Source: Labrys wisconsinensis (GTDB taxonomy: Bacteria > Pseudomonadota > Alphaproteobacteria > Rhizobiales > Labraceae). Taken from it: a DNA stretch of 64,000 nt. This document shows, piece by piece, positions 44,185 through 54,053 of this stretch; position 1 is the stretch's first letter, and every line of letters starts with the position of its first letter. Location of the stretch: the NCBI RefSeq assembly GCF_030814995.1, contig NZ_JAUSVX010000003.1, positions 62,001-126,000 on the forward strand, given 5' to 3'. The notes below the pieces were generated by a model. It was not told the DNA's origin. It saw nothing but the letters and a program-made list of their open reading frames with translations, and searched no databases. The position numbers and the translations under genes were made by a program.

Positions 44185-45624
44185 ATGGCTGGGTCGATCG
44201 TCTGGTTTCGCGACGACCTGCGCCTTGCCGACAATCCCGCCCTGACGGCGGCGGTCCGGACCGGTGCCCCGCTCGTCTGCCTGTTCGTGCTGGACGACGC
44301 GTCGCCGGGACACCGCCGCCCCGGCGCGGCCGCGCGGTGGTGGCTGCATCAGTCCCTCGACGCGCTGGCAGACGGGCTGGAGCAGCGCGGCTCGAGCCTG
44401 GTGCTGCGCCGCGGGCCGGCCGCGCTGGTCGTGCCGCAGCTGGCGCGCGAGATCGGGGCCGGCGCGGTGTTCTGGAACAGGCGCTATGGCGCGGCGGAGC
44501 GTGCCACCGACACCGCCATCAAGGCCGATCTGCAACGCAGCGGCGTGGAGGCCGTGAGCTTCAACGGCAACCTGCTGCACGAGCCATGGGATATCGCGAC
44601 ACGAGACGGCGGCGCGTTCAAGGTGTTCACGCCATTCTGGCGAGCCGTCCTGGCCAGAGGCGAGCCGCGCCGTCCCGCGTCCGCCGCCGATGCCCTCGCC
44701 CGCCTCCCCGCGGTCGCCTCCGATCGACTGTACGATTGGGCCCTGAAGCCGGTGAGGCCCGACTGGTCGGGCACGATCGCCGGGTCCTGGACTCCCGGGG
44801 AAGCCGGCGCGCTCGGCGCTCTGTCACAATTCTTGGACGACGGCGGCCCAGACTATGCCGACCATCGCGACCAGCCGGACAAGCGGGCCACCTCGCGCCT
44901 GTCGCCGCATCTGCGGTTCGGCGAGATCTCGCCGGCCCAGGTCTGGCACGCCATCCGCCACGCCGAGGCTGTCGGCACGATCAGCGGCCGCGCCGCCGAG
45001 AAGTTCCTGAGCGAGCTCGGTTGGCGCGAGTTCTGCTATCATCTGCTCTACGCCGCCGAGGATCTGCGCGCGGTCAATGTGCAGCGCCGCTTCGATGCCT
45101 TCCCCTGGCGGCACGACGAGGTCGGGCTGCGGGCCTGGACCAGCGGCAAGACCGGCTATCCCCTCGTCGACGCCGGGATGAGGGAGCTGCTGCGGACCGG
45201 ATGGATGCACAATCGCGTGCGCATGGTGGCTGCGTCCTTCCTGGTCAAGCACCTCCTGATCGACTGGCGCACCGGCGAGGACTGGTTCTGGGACACGCTG
45301 GTCGACGCGGACCCCGCCAGCAATCCGGCGAGCTGGCAATGGGTCGCCGGTTCCGGCGCGGATGCCGCTCCTTATTTCCGTATCTTCAATCCCATCGCGC
45401 AGGGCGAGAGATTCGATCCGGAAGGGGCCTATGTCCGCCGCTTCGTGCCTGAGCTCGCACGGCTGCCGGACGCCTGGATCCACAGGCCGTGGCAGGCGCC
45501 GGCCGACGTGCTCGCCGAAGCCGGCGTCGTGCTGGGCAGCTCCTACCCCGCGCCGGTCGTCGACCATGCGGCGGCGCGCCTCCGGGCGCTCGCCGCGCTC
45601 GCCTCGCTCGATGCGATGGCCTGA
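44185..45624 (+). CDS. phrB: Deoxyribodipyrimidine photolyase (cryptochrome/photolyase family)
   Basis: A 479-residue blue-light DNA repair enzyme. The N-terminal antenna domain starts IVWFRDDLRLADNPAL. The FAD domain has TSRLSPHLRFGEISP, LSELGWREFCYHLLY, FPWRHDEVGLRAWTSGKTGYP (in part) and LVDAGMRELLRTGWMHNRVRM (in part), then FDPEGAYVRRFVPEL. This matches class I CPD photolyases; a cryptochrome-type sensor cannot be excluded. GAGG precedes the ATG at 44185. Monocistronic. Confidence 0.94.
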   Translation: MAGSIVWFRDDLRLADNPALTAAVRTGAPLVCLFVLDDASPGHRRPGAAARWWLHQSLDALADGLEQRGSSLVLRRGPAALVVPQLAREIGAGAVFWNRRYGAAERATDTAIKADLQRSGVEAVSFNGNLLHEPWDIATRDGGAFKVFTPFWRAVLARGEPRRPASAADALARLPAVASDRLYDWALKPVRPDWSGTIAGSWTPGEAGALGALSQFLDDGGPDYADHRDQPDKRATSRLSPHLRFGEISPAQVWHAIRHAEAVGTISGRAAEKFLSELGWREFCYHLLYAAEDLRAVNVQRRFDAFPWRHDEVGLRAWTSGKTGYPLVDAGMRELLRTGWMHNRVRMVAASFLVKHLLIDWRTGEDWFWDTLVDADPASNPASWQWVAGSGADAAPYFRIFNPIAQGERFDPEGAYVRRFVPELARLPDAWIHRPWQAPADVLAEAGVVLGSSYPAPVVDHAAARLRALAALASLDAMA

Positions 45625-45630
45625 TCGGCC

Positions 45631-46425
45631 CTATCCGCGCAGGCGCCCTGCCCCGCGGGCGAGAAGAGCGAAATAGGCACGATAGGGCAGCAGGTTGGCG
45701 GCCTTGACCATCAGCGCCATGCGCCGGGGAAAGGCGATCTCGAACCGTGTCGTCTCCAGCCCGGCCAGGATGCGCAGCGCAGCCCGGTCGGCGTTCATCA
45801 GGAACGGCTTGGGAAAGGCGCCGCCCGCGGTCAGGCCCGTCCTGACGAAGCCCGGGCAGATCACCTGGATCAGCACGCCGGCCGGGTCGAGATCCGGCTT
45901 GAGCCCGGCCGCCATGTTGATCAGGGCCGCCTTGCTGCCGCCATAGGCCGAGGCGGTCGGCAGGCCGCCATAGCCGGCTACCGAGGCCGTGATGGCCACC
46001 TGGCCGCACCGGCGTGCCAGCATCCCCGGCAGCGCGGCGGCAAGGCCGTTGGCGACGCCGATGACGTTGACCTCGAAGCTGCGGGCATAGGCCGCGGCAT
46101 CCAGCGTCGCGGCCCGCACCGGAATGTAGAGCCCGGCATTGAACAGGGCCCGGGCGATCGGACCGTGCGCCAGCTCGATCGCCGCCACGGTCGCCGCCAT
46201 CCCGGCGGCGTCGGTGACGTCGCCGGGATGGGCGACGATGCGGCCGCCGGCAGCCGCGGCTTCCTGCGACAGGCGTGCCAGCTCGCCCTCGCGCCGGGCG
46301 GTCACCGCGACCGTCCAGCCGCGGCGCGCATGCGCCATGGCCACGGCCCGGCCGATGCCGGAGCTCGCTCCGGTGATCCAGACGATGCCGTCCTGCGGCG
46401 TGGCCGGCTTCGGCGAAGGCCTCAT
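45631..46425 (-). CDS. Short-chain dehydrogenase/reductase
   Basis: A 264-residue classical SDR with ITGASSGIGRAVA near 17-29, FNAGLY, and an active site of Ser (ITASVAGYGG), Tyr and Lys (AYGGSKAAL). The C-terminal PGFVRTGLTAGG and a basic, hydrophobic tail (PRRMALMVKAANLLPYRAYF) suggest membrane association, as in sterol or lipid SDRs. ATG at 46425; an in-frame upstream ATG at 46476 would add 17 residues. Divergent from cysK by 74 bases. Substrate unknown. Confidence 0.88.
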   Translation of the reverse strand: MRPSPKPATPQDGIVWITGASSGIGRAVAMAHARRGWTVAVTARREGELARLSQEAAAAGGRIVAHPGDVTDAAGMAATVAAIELAHGPIARALFNAGLYIPVRAATLDAAAYARSFEVNVIGVANGLAAALPGMLARRCGQVAITASVAGYGGLPTASAYGGSKAALINMAAGLKPDLDPAGVLIQVICPGFVRTGLTAGGAFPKPFLMNADRAALRILAGLETTRFEIAFPRRMALMVKAANLLPYRAYFALLARGAGRLRG

Positions 46426-46499
46426 GGTCGATTCCCCGGTTGCCGCCTCGGTCCAGGTTGGATACCGTTCGGCCATAAGATTCATGGATTTCGTCCACC

Positions 46500-47531
46500 A
46501 TGCCCTTCCGCACCGATCTCGTCGATGCCATCGGCCGCACGCCCCTGATCCGGCTCAGGCGCGCCTCCGAGGCGACCGGCTGCACGATCCTCGGCAAGGC
46601 GGAGTTCATGAACCCCGGCCAGTCGGTGAAGGACCGCGCAGCGCTCTATATCATCAAGGACGCGGTGCAGCGCGGCGCCCTGCAGCCGGGCGGCACCATC
46701 GTCGAAGGCACGGCCGGCAATACCGGCATCGGCATCGCCCTCGTGGCGGATGCGCTCGGCTTCAAGACGGTGATCGTCATCCCGGAGACGCAGAGCCAGG
46801 AGAAGAAGGACATGCTGCGCCTGGCCGGCGCCGAGCTGGTGGAGGTGCCGGCCGTGCCCTACGCCAACCCCAACAACTACGTGAAGGTGTCGGGGCGCCT
46901 TGCCGAGGAGTTGGCGCGCACCGTGCCGGGCGGCGCGGTCTGGGCCAACCAGTTCGACAATGTCGCCAACCGCCAGGCCCATATCGAGACCACCGCGCCG
47001 GAGATCTTCGAGGACACGGGCGGTGCGGTCGACGGCTTCATCTGCTCGGTCGGCACCGGCGGCACGCTGGCCGGCACCGGCATCGGGCTGAAGCAGCGCA
47101 ACCCGGCGATCAAGCTCGGCCTCGCCGACCCGATGGGCGCGGCGATGTATTCCTTCTTCACCAAGGGCGACCTTTCCTCCTCCGGCTCGTCGATCTCCGA
47201 GGGCATCGGGCAGAACCGCGTCACCCGCAACGTCGAGGGCGCGCCGGTCGACTTCGCCTGCCAGATCCCGGACGAGGAAGCGGTGCCGATCGTCTTCGAC
47301 CTGCTCCTGGAGGAGGGCCTGTGCGTCGGCCTCTCCACCGGCATCAACATCGCCGGCGCCATCCGCATGGCCAGGGAGATGGGCCCGGGCCACACCATCG
47401 TGACCATCCTGTGCGACTACGGCACGCGCTATCAGTCGAAGCTGTTCAACCCGGACTTCATGCGCTCGAAGGGCCTGCCGGTGCCGACCTGGCTGGAACG
47501 CAAGAGCGCGGTGAAGGTGCCCTACCTCTGA
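46500..47531 (+). CDS. cysK: Cysteine synthase A
   Basis: A 343-residue PLP enzyme forming cysteine from O-acetylserine and sulfide. PLP Lys is in NPGQSVKDRAA (about 44). The substrate loop is VEGTAGNTGIG and the phosphate cradle is GTGGTLAGTG. It belongs to the rhizobial form that is about 30 residues longer than E. coli CysK, with the extra segment ending in KGLPVPTWL. AlaX follows by 71 bases on the same strand. Confidence 0.95.
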   Translation: MPFRTDLVDAIGRTPLIRLRRASEATGCTILGKAEFMNPGQSVKDRAALYIIKDAVQRGALQPGGTIVEGTAGNTGIGIALVADALGFKTVIVIPETQSQEKKDMLRLAGAELVEVPAVPYANPNNYVKVSGRLAEELARTVPGGAVWANQFDNVANRQAHIETTAPEIFEDTGGAVDGFICSVGTGGTLAGTGIGLKQRNPAIKLGLADPMGAAMYSFFTKGDLSSSGSSISEGIGQNRVTRNVEGAPVDFACQIPDEEAVPIVFDLLLEEGLCVGLSTGINIAGAIRMAREMGPGHTIVTILCDYGTRYQSKLFNPDFMRSKGLPVPTWLERKSAVKVPYL

Positions 47532-47602
47532 GGCGAGACGGGCCGGTTGCGCATGCGCGCGCGGCGGTGCAGGGAAAGGGCTCGATCGTTCGAGAGGCCG
47601 CC

Positions 47603-48319
47603 ATGCCGACCATCCTGCTGTTCCGCGACGACGCCTATCTCACCGTCACGCCCGCCACCGTCCTCGCCGTCACCGAACGCGGCGGCATCGTGCTCGACCG
47701 CACCGTGTTCTACGCGACCGGCGGCGGCCAGCCAGGCGATGTCGGCACCCTGACGCGGGCCGATGGCGGTCTGATCACGATCGCCACCGCGGTCTGGAAC
47801 GACGCGGCCAAGACCGAGGTCGCCCATGTCGCCGCCGAAGGCAGCGCCCTGCCCTCGCCCGGTGAGGCCGTGACGCTGACGCTGGACTGGCCGGTGCGCC
47901 ATGCCCGCATGCGCGTCCACACCGCGCTGCACCTGCTCTCCGTCGCGCTGCCCCATCCCGTCACCGGCGGCTCGATCGGCGAGGGCGAAGGCCGGCTCGA
48001 CTTCGACATTCCCGATGCCGGCCTCGACAAGGACGAGATCACGGCCAGGCTCAGGGCGATGGTCGAGGCGGACGCCGCAGTGACGGAGCGCTGGATCACC
48101 GACGCCGAGCTCGACGCCAATCCCGGCCTGGTCAAGACCATGTCGGTGCAGCCGCCGCGCGGCTCGGGGCGAATCCGCCTGGTGGAGATCGCCGGCCTCG
48201 ACCTGCAACCCTGTGGTGGCACCCATGTGCGCAGCACCGGCGAGATCGGCCCGGTCTCGGTCACGCAGATCGAGAAGAAGGGCAAGCAGAACCGGCGGGT
48301 AAGGATCGCGCTGGGCTGA
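47603..48319 (+). CDS. AlaX-type trans-editing alanyl-tRNA hydrolase
   Basis: A 238-residue stand-alone editing protein that removes Ser or Gly from tRNA-Ala. It has the AlaRS-like FYATGGGQPGDVG near 37-49 and the zinc motifs HTALHLL (HxxxH) and CGGTH (CxxxH). The ATG at 47603 lies after GAGAGG. It has the N-terminal beta-barrel, so it is the AlaX-M type rather than the shortest form. Located behind cysK, a common neighbourhood. Confidence 0.93.
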   Translation: MPTILLFRDDAYLTVTPATVLAVTERGGIVLDRTVFYATGGGQPGDVGTLTRADGGLITIATAVWNDAAKTEVAHVAAEGSALPSPGEAVTLTLDWPVRHARMRVHTALHLLSVALPHPVTGGSIGEGEGRLDFDIPDAGLDKDEITARLRAMVEADAAVTERWITDAELDANPGLVKTMSVQPPRGSGRIRLVEIAGLDLQPCGGTHVRSTGEIGPVSVTQIEKKGKQNRRVRIALG

Positions 48320-48338
48320 AGCCGACTGGGAGCCCGGC

Positions 48339-49391
48339 TCACTCGGGTGCGACGACCAGGATCTTGAACGTGCCCGGCACGAGGGTCGGACGCGAGCCCG
48401 GCGACACCGGCGGCACGAACTCGGCCGTCGGCAGGTAGAGGCGTCCGGTCGCGACGTCGACGGCGCCGAGGCGCGCGCCCTGCCGCGTCGCGAGGGTCTG
48501 GACCACCGCGACGTCGCTCGCGCCGTGCAGCGCGATCACGCTCAGCGTTCCGTCCACGCCGGCGGGAACGAAGGCGCGCCGCCGCTTCGAATCGAGCAGG
48601 ACGGCGTCGGCGCCCCGGCCGACGGCCAGGCTGGCGACGGAACGCCCGCTGTCCGCCTGCAGCACCTTGGCCAGCCCATTGCGGCAGGCCGAGATCAGCC
48701 AGCCGTCGTCCGCATCGTAGGCCAAGCCCGTCGGATCCTCGCAACCGTCGAGGGCCATTCGCCGGGCTACCCGGCGGCCCGGGACGTCGACGGCGACGAT
48801 CTCGCTGGCCTTGCCGCTGCTGACATTGACGAAGACCGTTCCCGCGCCGTCGGCAGCGGCATATTCGGGGGCGCCGCCGAGAGGGACGGTTCCGACGATC
48901 CGCGCCTGCCCTGCATCCGCCAGGAGCAGGACGTCCGATTCGCCGCTCACCGCCGCGAGCAGGCCGGATTTCGGCTCGAGCACCAGGGCGTCGAGCGCAT
49001 GCCGGCCGCTCGTCGGCGCGTCGTGATCGGTCGAGATCCGCGCCAGCACCGCCCCGGTCGCGCCGGCGAACACCGTGATCGTCTTGCTGGCGCTGTCGGT
49101 GACCGCGACGCGGCCGTCGCCGAGCGGCGCGATGCCATGCGTGGTTCCGCCGGCGACAAGGCCGGTGACGAGCTGGCGCGTGTTGAGGTCGAGAGCCGTC
49201 ACGCCTTGCTGCGCCACATAGAGGCGCCCGCTGCCGGGGTCGATGACGGTATAGTCCCAGGCCCCGCCGGCGCCCGGGATTTCACCGACGACGGCATAGG
49301 CCGGATCGGTCTCGGCCGCGTCCGCGACGCAAGGTCCCGACACGCCCAGCGTCACGCCGAGCGCAAGCGCGATCGCACGATGCTTGCCCAT
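48339..49391 (-). CDS. Exported YncE-like beta-propeller protein
   Basis: A 350-residue periplasmic protein with a signal peptide (IALALGVTLGVSGPCVADA). Five or more repeats of about 45 residues follow the pattern VIDPGSGRLYVAQQG, VFAGATGAVLARI and LLLADAGQARIVGTVPLGG, as in YncE/quinoprotein-like propellers. No cofactor motif is evident. Such proteins often handle surface or redox stress functions, but none can be assigned here. The start is ATG 49391, with GGAG 8 bases upstream; ATG 49397 is too close to it. Convergent with AlaX. Confidence 0.8.
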   Translation of the reverse strand: MGKHRAIALALGVTLGVSGPCVADAAETDPAYAVVGEIPGAGGAWDYTVIDPGSGRLYVAQQGVTALDLNTRQLVTGLVAGGTTHGIAPLGDGRVAVTDSASKTITVFAGATGAVLARISTDHDAPTSGRHALDALVLEPKSGLLAAVSGESDVLLLADAGQARIVGTVPLGGAPEYAAADGAGTVFVNVSSGKASEIVAVDVPGRRVARRMALDGCEDPTGLAYDADDGWLISACRNGLAKVLQADSGRSVASLAVGRGADAVLLDSKRRRAFVPAGVDGTLSVIALHGASDVAVVQTLATRQGARLGAVDVATGRLYLPTAEFVPPVSPGSRPTLVPGTFKILVVAPE

Positions 49392-49524
49392 CCGCATCTC
49401 TCCGAAGACGGCGTCCGCGCAGTGGTCGCGGCGCCACCTCAGGCTTCCACACCTTTGTTGCGCGATTGTTGCCGCAAGGCGCGACGATGGACGTCCGTCG
49501 TCCCCTGCGCCGGCGAAACCGCCG

Positions 49525-50136
49525 TCAGGCCCGCTGGGGCCGAGACCGCGCCGGCCGCCGGACTGCCGTCACGGCGCGCAGGCCGAGCAGCACCGCGACG
49601 ATCGCCGCGTAGATCAGCGGCTCCGGTTGCCAGATCTTCAGCACCATGACGAAGTGCAGCGCCGCCAGGGCCGCAGCGGCGTAGACCAGCCGGTGCAGCA
49701 GGGCCCAGCGCCGCGCGCCCAGCCTGCGGATCGACCAGGCGTTGGAGGTCGCCGCGAGCGGCACCAGGATCGCCAGGGCGAGCATGCCGATGGTGATGTA
49801 AGGGCGCCGGACGATGTCGGCGAGCACCGCCGCGGCATCGAGGCCGCGGTCGAACAGCAGCCACGCCGTCAGATGCAGCAGCGCATACCAGAACGCCATG
49901 AGGCCGAGCGCCCGGCGGTAGCGCATGAGGTTGAGGCCGGCGAGCCGGCGCAGCGGCGTCACGCACAGCGTCGCGATCAGGAAGCGCAGCGCCCACAGGC
50001 CGATGGCGTGCTCCAGCGCCCGGACGGGATCGGCGCCGAGCCTGTCGGCGAAGGCCAGCCAGAAGGTCCATACCGCCGGGACGAAGCCGACGGCGTAGAC
50101 CAGCCAGACCGGCACATTGATGCGTCGGGACGCCAT
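49525..50136 (-). CDS. msrQ: Heme-binding subunit MsrQ
   Basis: A 203-residue inner-membrane b-heme protein with six membrane helices, electron donor to MsrP in periplasmic methionine sulfoxide repair. Heme-ligand His residues lie in ALLHLTAWLLF and LLHRLVYAAAALAALHFVMVLK (in part), and the RRYRR-like loop LRRLAGLNLMRYRRALGL is typical of the family. Its ATG overlaps the msrP stop by one base, so the two are made together. Confidence 0.95.
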   Translation of the reverse strand: MASRRINVPVWLVYAVGFVPAVWTFWLAFADRLGADPVRALEHAIGLWALRFLIATLCVTPLRRLAGLNLMRYRRALGLMAFWYALLHLTAWLLFDRGLDAAAVLADIVRRPYITIGMLALAILVPLAATSNAWSIRRLGARRWALLHRLVYAAAALAALHFVMVLKIWQPEPLIYAAIVAVLLGLRAVTAVRRPARSRPQRA

Positions 50137-51080
50137 CAGTAGTTCGCCCTCAGATCCATGCCGGCATAGAGGCCGGCGACCTCCTCGGCATAGCCGTTGA
50201 AGGGCAATGTCGGCCGGCGGGCGGCGAGCAGGCCGCCCTCGCCGATGCGCCGCTCGGTCGCCTGGCTCCAGCGCGGATGGTCGACCTCCGGGTTGACGTT
50301 GGAATAGAAGCCGTATTCGCGCGCGTTCTGCAGGTTCCAGGACGTCTTGGGCTGCTGGTCGACCAGGCTGATGCGCACGATCGACTTGATGCCCTTGAAG
50401 CCGTATTTCCACGGCACCACCAGCCGCAGCGGCGCGCCGTTCTGGTTCGGCAGCGTCTCGCCGTAGAGGCCGACGGCAAGGATGGCCAGGGGATGCATGG
50501 CCTCGTCCAGGCGCAGGCCCTCGACATAGGGCCAGTCGAGCGGCTGGAAGAAGCCGCGCTGGCCCGGCATCTCCTCGGGGCGCACCAGCGTCTCGAAGGC
50601 GACGTAGCGCGCCGCGCTCTTCGGCCCGGCGCGCTTCAGCACCTCCGCCAGGGGAAAGCCGTCCCAGGGGATCACCATCGACCAGCCCTCGACGCAGCGC
50701 ATGCGGTAGATGCGCTCCTCAAGGGCGAACGGCTTGACGAAGTCCTCCAGCTGATAGTCCGCGGGATGGTCGACCAGGCCGTCGACCTTCACCGTCCACG
50801 GCGTGGTGGTGAGCGAGCCGGCATTGGCGGCAGGGTCGGCCTTGTCGGTGCCGAACTCGTAGAAATTGTTGTAGCCGGTGATGTCCTCGCGGCTGGTCTT
50901 CGGCTCGTCGGTGGAATAGCGGCTGGGGGCGGCGGGCAGCGCCGCGGCCGAGGCCCCGGCCGGAAGGGCGGCGCCGAGCGCCAGGCCGGCGGCACCGGCG
51001 AGGAAGCGGCGACGGTCTAGATAGATGTCGCGGGGCGTGATCTCCGACGGAAGGATCGGGGGAGAGCGGCGGATCTGCAT
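50136..51080 (-). CDS. msrP: Periplasmic methionine sulfoxide reductase MsrP
   Basis: A 314-residue molybdopterin enzyme exported by Tat ([14 protein letters not shown] at 23-36). The molybdenum-binding Cys129 is in [11 protein letters not shown], followed by WDGFPL, the [19 protein letters not shown] segment and the C-terminal RPTLPFNGY. It repairs oxidised periplasmic proteins using electrons from MsrQ. The upstream gap holds an 8-bp inverted repeat (51103-51124). Confidence 0.96.
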   Translation of the reverse strand: MQIRRSPPILPSEITPRDIYLDRRRFLAGAAGLALGAALPAGASAAALPAAPSRYSTDEPKTSREDITGYNNFYEFGTDKADPAANAGSLTTTPWTVKVDGLVDHPADYQLEDFVKPFALEERIYRMRCVEGWSMVIPWDGFPLAEVLKRAGPKSAARYVAFETLVRPEEMPGQRGFFQPLDWPYVEGLRLDEAMHPLAILAVGLYGETLPNQNGAPLRLVVPWKYGFKGIKSIVRISLVDQQPKTSWNLQNAREYGFYSNVNPEVDHPRWSQATERRIGEGGLLAARRPTLPFNGYAEEVAGLYAGMDLRANY

Positions 51081-51102
51081 CGGGACCTCGTGAGCGGCCT
51101 GT

Positions 51103-51124
51103 TCCGGATCCTATACGATCCGGA
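51103..51124. promoter_or_regulatory. Inverted repeat between msrP and tgt
   Basis: TCCGGATC and GATCCGGA are perfect 8-bp arms around CTATAC, whose reverse complement GTATAG resembles a -10 element for msrP. It may be an operator for msrPQ or a weak terminator for tgt. Confidence 0.35.
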
Positions 51125-51181
51125 CCGATCAACCGATTCTCACGTTCGCGTCAGGACGGCGACGTCCTCCGCGCAGTCCGG

Positions 51182-52309
51182 TCAGAGCGCCGGCAGGTCG
51201 CCCCGTGCCCAGCCTTCCCGCACTTCGGCCCGGAAATCGGCGAAGCGCCCGGCGGCGATCGCCGCGCGCATGCCGGCCATCAGCTCCTGGTAGTAGGCGA
51301 GGTTCACCCAGCTCAGCAGCATCATGCCGAGGATCTCGTTGGCCCGGGTGAGATGGTGCAGATAGGCGCGGCTGTAGTCGCGCGCCGCCGGGCAGGCGGA
51401 GGCCTCGTCCAGCGGCCGAGGGTCCTCAGCATGGCGGGCGTTCTTCAGGTTGATCTTGCCGAAGCGGGAATAGGCCAGGCCGTGCCGGCCGGCGCGGGTC
51501 GGCATGACGCAGTCGAACATGTCGATGCCGCGCGCCACGCTCTCGACGAGATCGTCCGGCGTGCCGACGCCCATGAGGTAGCGCGGCTTGCCCGCCGGCA
51601 GATGCGGCACCACGGTCTCGATCATGTCGAGCATGACGGCCTGCGGCTCGCCCACGGCGAGGCCGCCGACGGCGAGGCCGGGGAAGTCCATGGCGGCCAG
51701 CGCCTCCGCGGACTCGATGCGCAGCGCCTTGTCGTCGCCGCCCTGGACGATGCCGAAGATCGCCTTGCCCGGCTGGGTCCCGAAGGCCGCCTTGGAGCGC
51801 TCGGCCCAGTCCAGCGACAGGCGCATGGCCCGCTCGATATTGGCGCGGTCGGTGGGCAGGCGCACGCATTCGTCGAGCTGCATGACGATGTCGCTGTCGA
51901 GCAGCGTCTGGATCTCCACCGAGCGGGCCGGCGTGAGGCGATGCATCGAGCCGTCGACATGGCTCTTGAAGGTGACGCCGTCCTTGTCGAGCTTGCGCAG
52001 GCCGGCGAGGGACATCACCTGGAAGCCGCCGGAATCGGTGAGGATCGGCCCCTGCCAGCGCGAGAAGGCGTGCAGGCCGCCGAGCGCGGCGACCCGCTCG
52101 GCCCCGGGGCGCAGCATCAGGTGGTAGGTGTTGCCGAGGATGATGTCGGCGCCGAGGTCACGCACCTGGTCGACATACATCGCCTTGACCGTGCCGGCGG
52201 TGCCGACCGGCATGAAGGCAGGGGTCCGCACAGCGCCGCGGCCGAGCGTGAGCACGCCGGTGCGCGCCGCACCCTCGGCGGCATGAACGGTGAAGGAAAC
52301 GCCCGTCAT
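51182..52309 (-). CDS. tgt: Queuine tRNA-guanine transglycosylase
   Basis: A 375-residue TIM-barrel enzyme exchanging preQ1 into tRNA position 34. The catalytic Asp is in [12 protein letters not shown], with LGNTYHL and [17 protein letters not shown] also present. The usual CxCxxC zinc ligands before [10 protein letters not shown] are here [17 protein letters not shown], keeping only one Cys, a rhizobial-looking variant. The ATG overlaps the queA stop (ATGA), so queA-tgt is an operon for queuosine. Confidence 0.95.
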   Translation of the reverse strand: MTGVSFTVHAAEGAARTGVLTLGRGAVRTPAFMPVGTAGTVKAMYVDQVRDLGADIILGNTYHLMLRPGAERVAALGGLHAFSRWQGPILTDSGGFQVMSLAGLRKLDKDGVTFKSHVDGSMHRLTPARSVEIQTLLDSDIVMQLDECVRLPTDRANIERAMRLSLDWAERSKAAFGTQPGKAIFGIVQGGDDKALRIESAEALAAMDFPGLAVGGLAVGEPQAVMLDMIETVVPHLPAGKPRYLMGVGTPDDLVESVARGIDMFDCVMPTRAGRHGLAYSRFGKINLKNARHAEDPRPLDEASACPAARDYSRAYLHHLTRANEILGMMLLSWVNLAYYQELMAGMRAAIAAGRFADFRAEVREGWARGDLPAL

Positions 52310-53391
52310 GGCGCAGGGACCTCGGGGAACAGCAGGCTGGCATCGCCATAGGAATAGAAGCGATAACCCCCGGCGAGCGCATGGGCATAGGCGCGCTGCA
52401 TGCGCTCGTGGCCGATGAAGGCCGAGACCAGCATCAGCAGCGTCGAGCGCGGCAGGTGGAAGTTCGTCATCAGCATGTCGACGGCACGGAAACGGTAGCC
52501 CGGGGTGATGAAGATGGCGGTCTCGCCGGCGAAGGGGCGGACGGTGCCGTCCTCGGCGGCGGCGCTCTCCAGGAGCCGCGCCGAGGTGGTGCCGACCGCG
52601 ACGATGCGCCCACCGGCGTTCCGCACTGCATTGAGCGCGGCGGCCGCCGCCTCCGTCACCTCTCCCCATTCGGCATGCATGCGATGGTCGGCTATGTCGT
52701 CGACCTTGACCGGCAGGAAGGTGCCGGCGCCGACATGCAGGGTGAGGAAATGCTGGGAGACGCCCTGCTCGCGCAGGCGCTGCATCAGCTCCGGGGTGAA
52801 ATGCAGGCCGGCCGTCGGCGCCGCCACCGCGCCCTCGGCCGCGGCATAGACGGTCTGGTAGTCGCTGCGGTCGCGGTCGTCCTCCTGCCGCTTGCCGGCG
52901 ATGTAGGGCGGCAGCGGAACATGGCCGGCGGCGGCGATAGCCTCGTCGAGCGCCGGGCCCGACAGCTCGAAGCGCAGCGTCACCTCGCCGCCCTCGCCCC
53001 TGGCCTCGACCGTGGCGTCGAGCGCACCGAGGAAGCAGACATTGCCGCCTTCGCCGAAGCGGATGCGGTCGCCGGGCGCCAGGCGCTTGGCGGGCCGTGC
53101 GAAGGCGAGCCAGCGGTCCGGCGCCAGGCGCCGGTGCAGCATCGCCTCGATCGCGGCGCCGGCGCCGCCGGGGCGATGGCGCACGCCGTCCAGGCGCGCC
53201 GGGATGACGCGCGTGTCGTTGAACACCAGCGCATCGCCGGGACGCAGCAGGTCCGGCAGGTCGCGCACCAGCCGGTCCTCGATATCCGCTCCGGACCGCG
53301 CCACCATCAGCCGCGCCGCATCGCGGGGCGCCGCGGGACGCAGGGCGATGCGGTCCTCCGGCAGGTCGAAGTCGAAGTCGGAGACGCGCAT
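52306..53391 (-). CDS. queA: S-adenosylmethionine:tRNA ribosyltransferase-isomerase
   Basis: A 361-residue QueA that adds the epoxycyclopentane ring to preQ1 in tRNA. It starts [20 protein letters not shown] (family N-terminus), with [37 protein letters not shown] and [20 protein letters not shown] 53391 is chosen; a GTG lies one codon upstream. Translationally coupled to tgt. Confidence 0.97.
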   Translation of the reverse strand: MRVSDFDFDLPEDRIALRPAAPRDAARLMVARSGADIEDRLVRDLPDLLRPGDALVFNDTRVIPARLDGVRHRPGGAGAAIEAMLHRRLAPDRWLAFARPAKRLAPGDRIRFGEGGNVCFLGALDATVEARGEGGEVTLRFELSGPALDEAIAAAGHVPLPPYIAGKRQEDDRDRSDYQTVYAAAEGAVAAPTAGLHFTPELMQRLREQGVSQHFLTLHVGAGTFLPVKVDDIADHRMHAEWGEVTEAAAAALNAVRNAGGRIVAVGTTSARLLESAAAEDGTVRPFAGETAIFITPGYRFRAVDMLMTNFHLPRSTLLMLVSAFIGHERMQRAYAHALAGGYRFYSYGDASLLFPEVPAP

Positions 53392-53468
53392 CACGAAAAG
53401 GCGCCGCCGATGTCGGGCGGCGCCGTGTCCTGCGATGGGATGGCCGGCAGCGGCATCACCGTCCGATG

Positions 53469-53942
53469 TCAGGCGGCCGCGTCGGCGGCGACGCGCATGG
53501 TGACGATGCTGTCGGGATCGCGCACCGGCTCGCCGCGCTTGATCTTGTCGACGTTCTCCATGCCCTCGGTCACCTTGCCCCAGACCGTGTACTGCTTGTC
53601 GAGGAAGCGAGCGTCGTCGAACACGATAAAGAACTGCGAATTGGCCGAGTTCGGGCTCTGGGCCCGGGCCATGGAGCAGATGCCGCGCACATGCGGCTCG
53701 GCGTTGAACTCCGCCGGCAGGTTCGGGTGCTTCGAGCCGCCGGTGCCGGTGCCATGCGGGCAGCCGACCTGCGCCATGAAGCCGTCGATGACGCGGTGGA
53801 ACACGATGCCGTCATAGAACTTCTCGCGCGCCAGCTGCTTGATGCGCTCGACATGCTTGGGCGCAAGATCCGGGCGCAGCTCGATGACGATGCGGCCCTT
53901 GGTGGTTTCCATGATGATCGTGTTTTCGGGATCGGCGGCCAT
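53469..53942 (-). CDS. ppiB: Cytosolic cyclophilin-type peptidyl-prolyl isomerase
   Basis: A 157-residue cyclophilin without signal peptide. The active-site strand [42 protein letters not shown] and [12 protein letters not shown] are all present. Rhizobia often carry an exported copy next to this one, but here only the cytosolic form is seen, between lysK and queA. AGGAG lies 5 bases before the ATG. Confidence 0.95.
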   Translation of the reverse strand: MAADPENTIIMETTKGRIVIELRPDLAPKHVERIKQLAREKFYDGIVFHRVIDGFMAQVGCPHGTGTGGSKHPNLPAEFNAEPHVRGICSMARAQSPNSANSQFFIVFDDARFLDKQYTVWGKVTEGMENVDKIKRGEPVRDPDSIVTMRVAADAAA

Positions 53943-54053
53943 GACGGCTCCTGTTTCGGAATGGAAGAGATGGGCTGTCCGCCGGGGTAGATAGGCGGAA
54001 CAGCCGCGCGATGGAAGCCCTGCGGCGCGAAGCGGCCGGCTTCCGGCGCCGTC

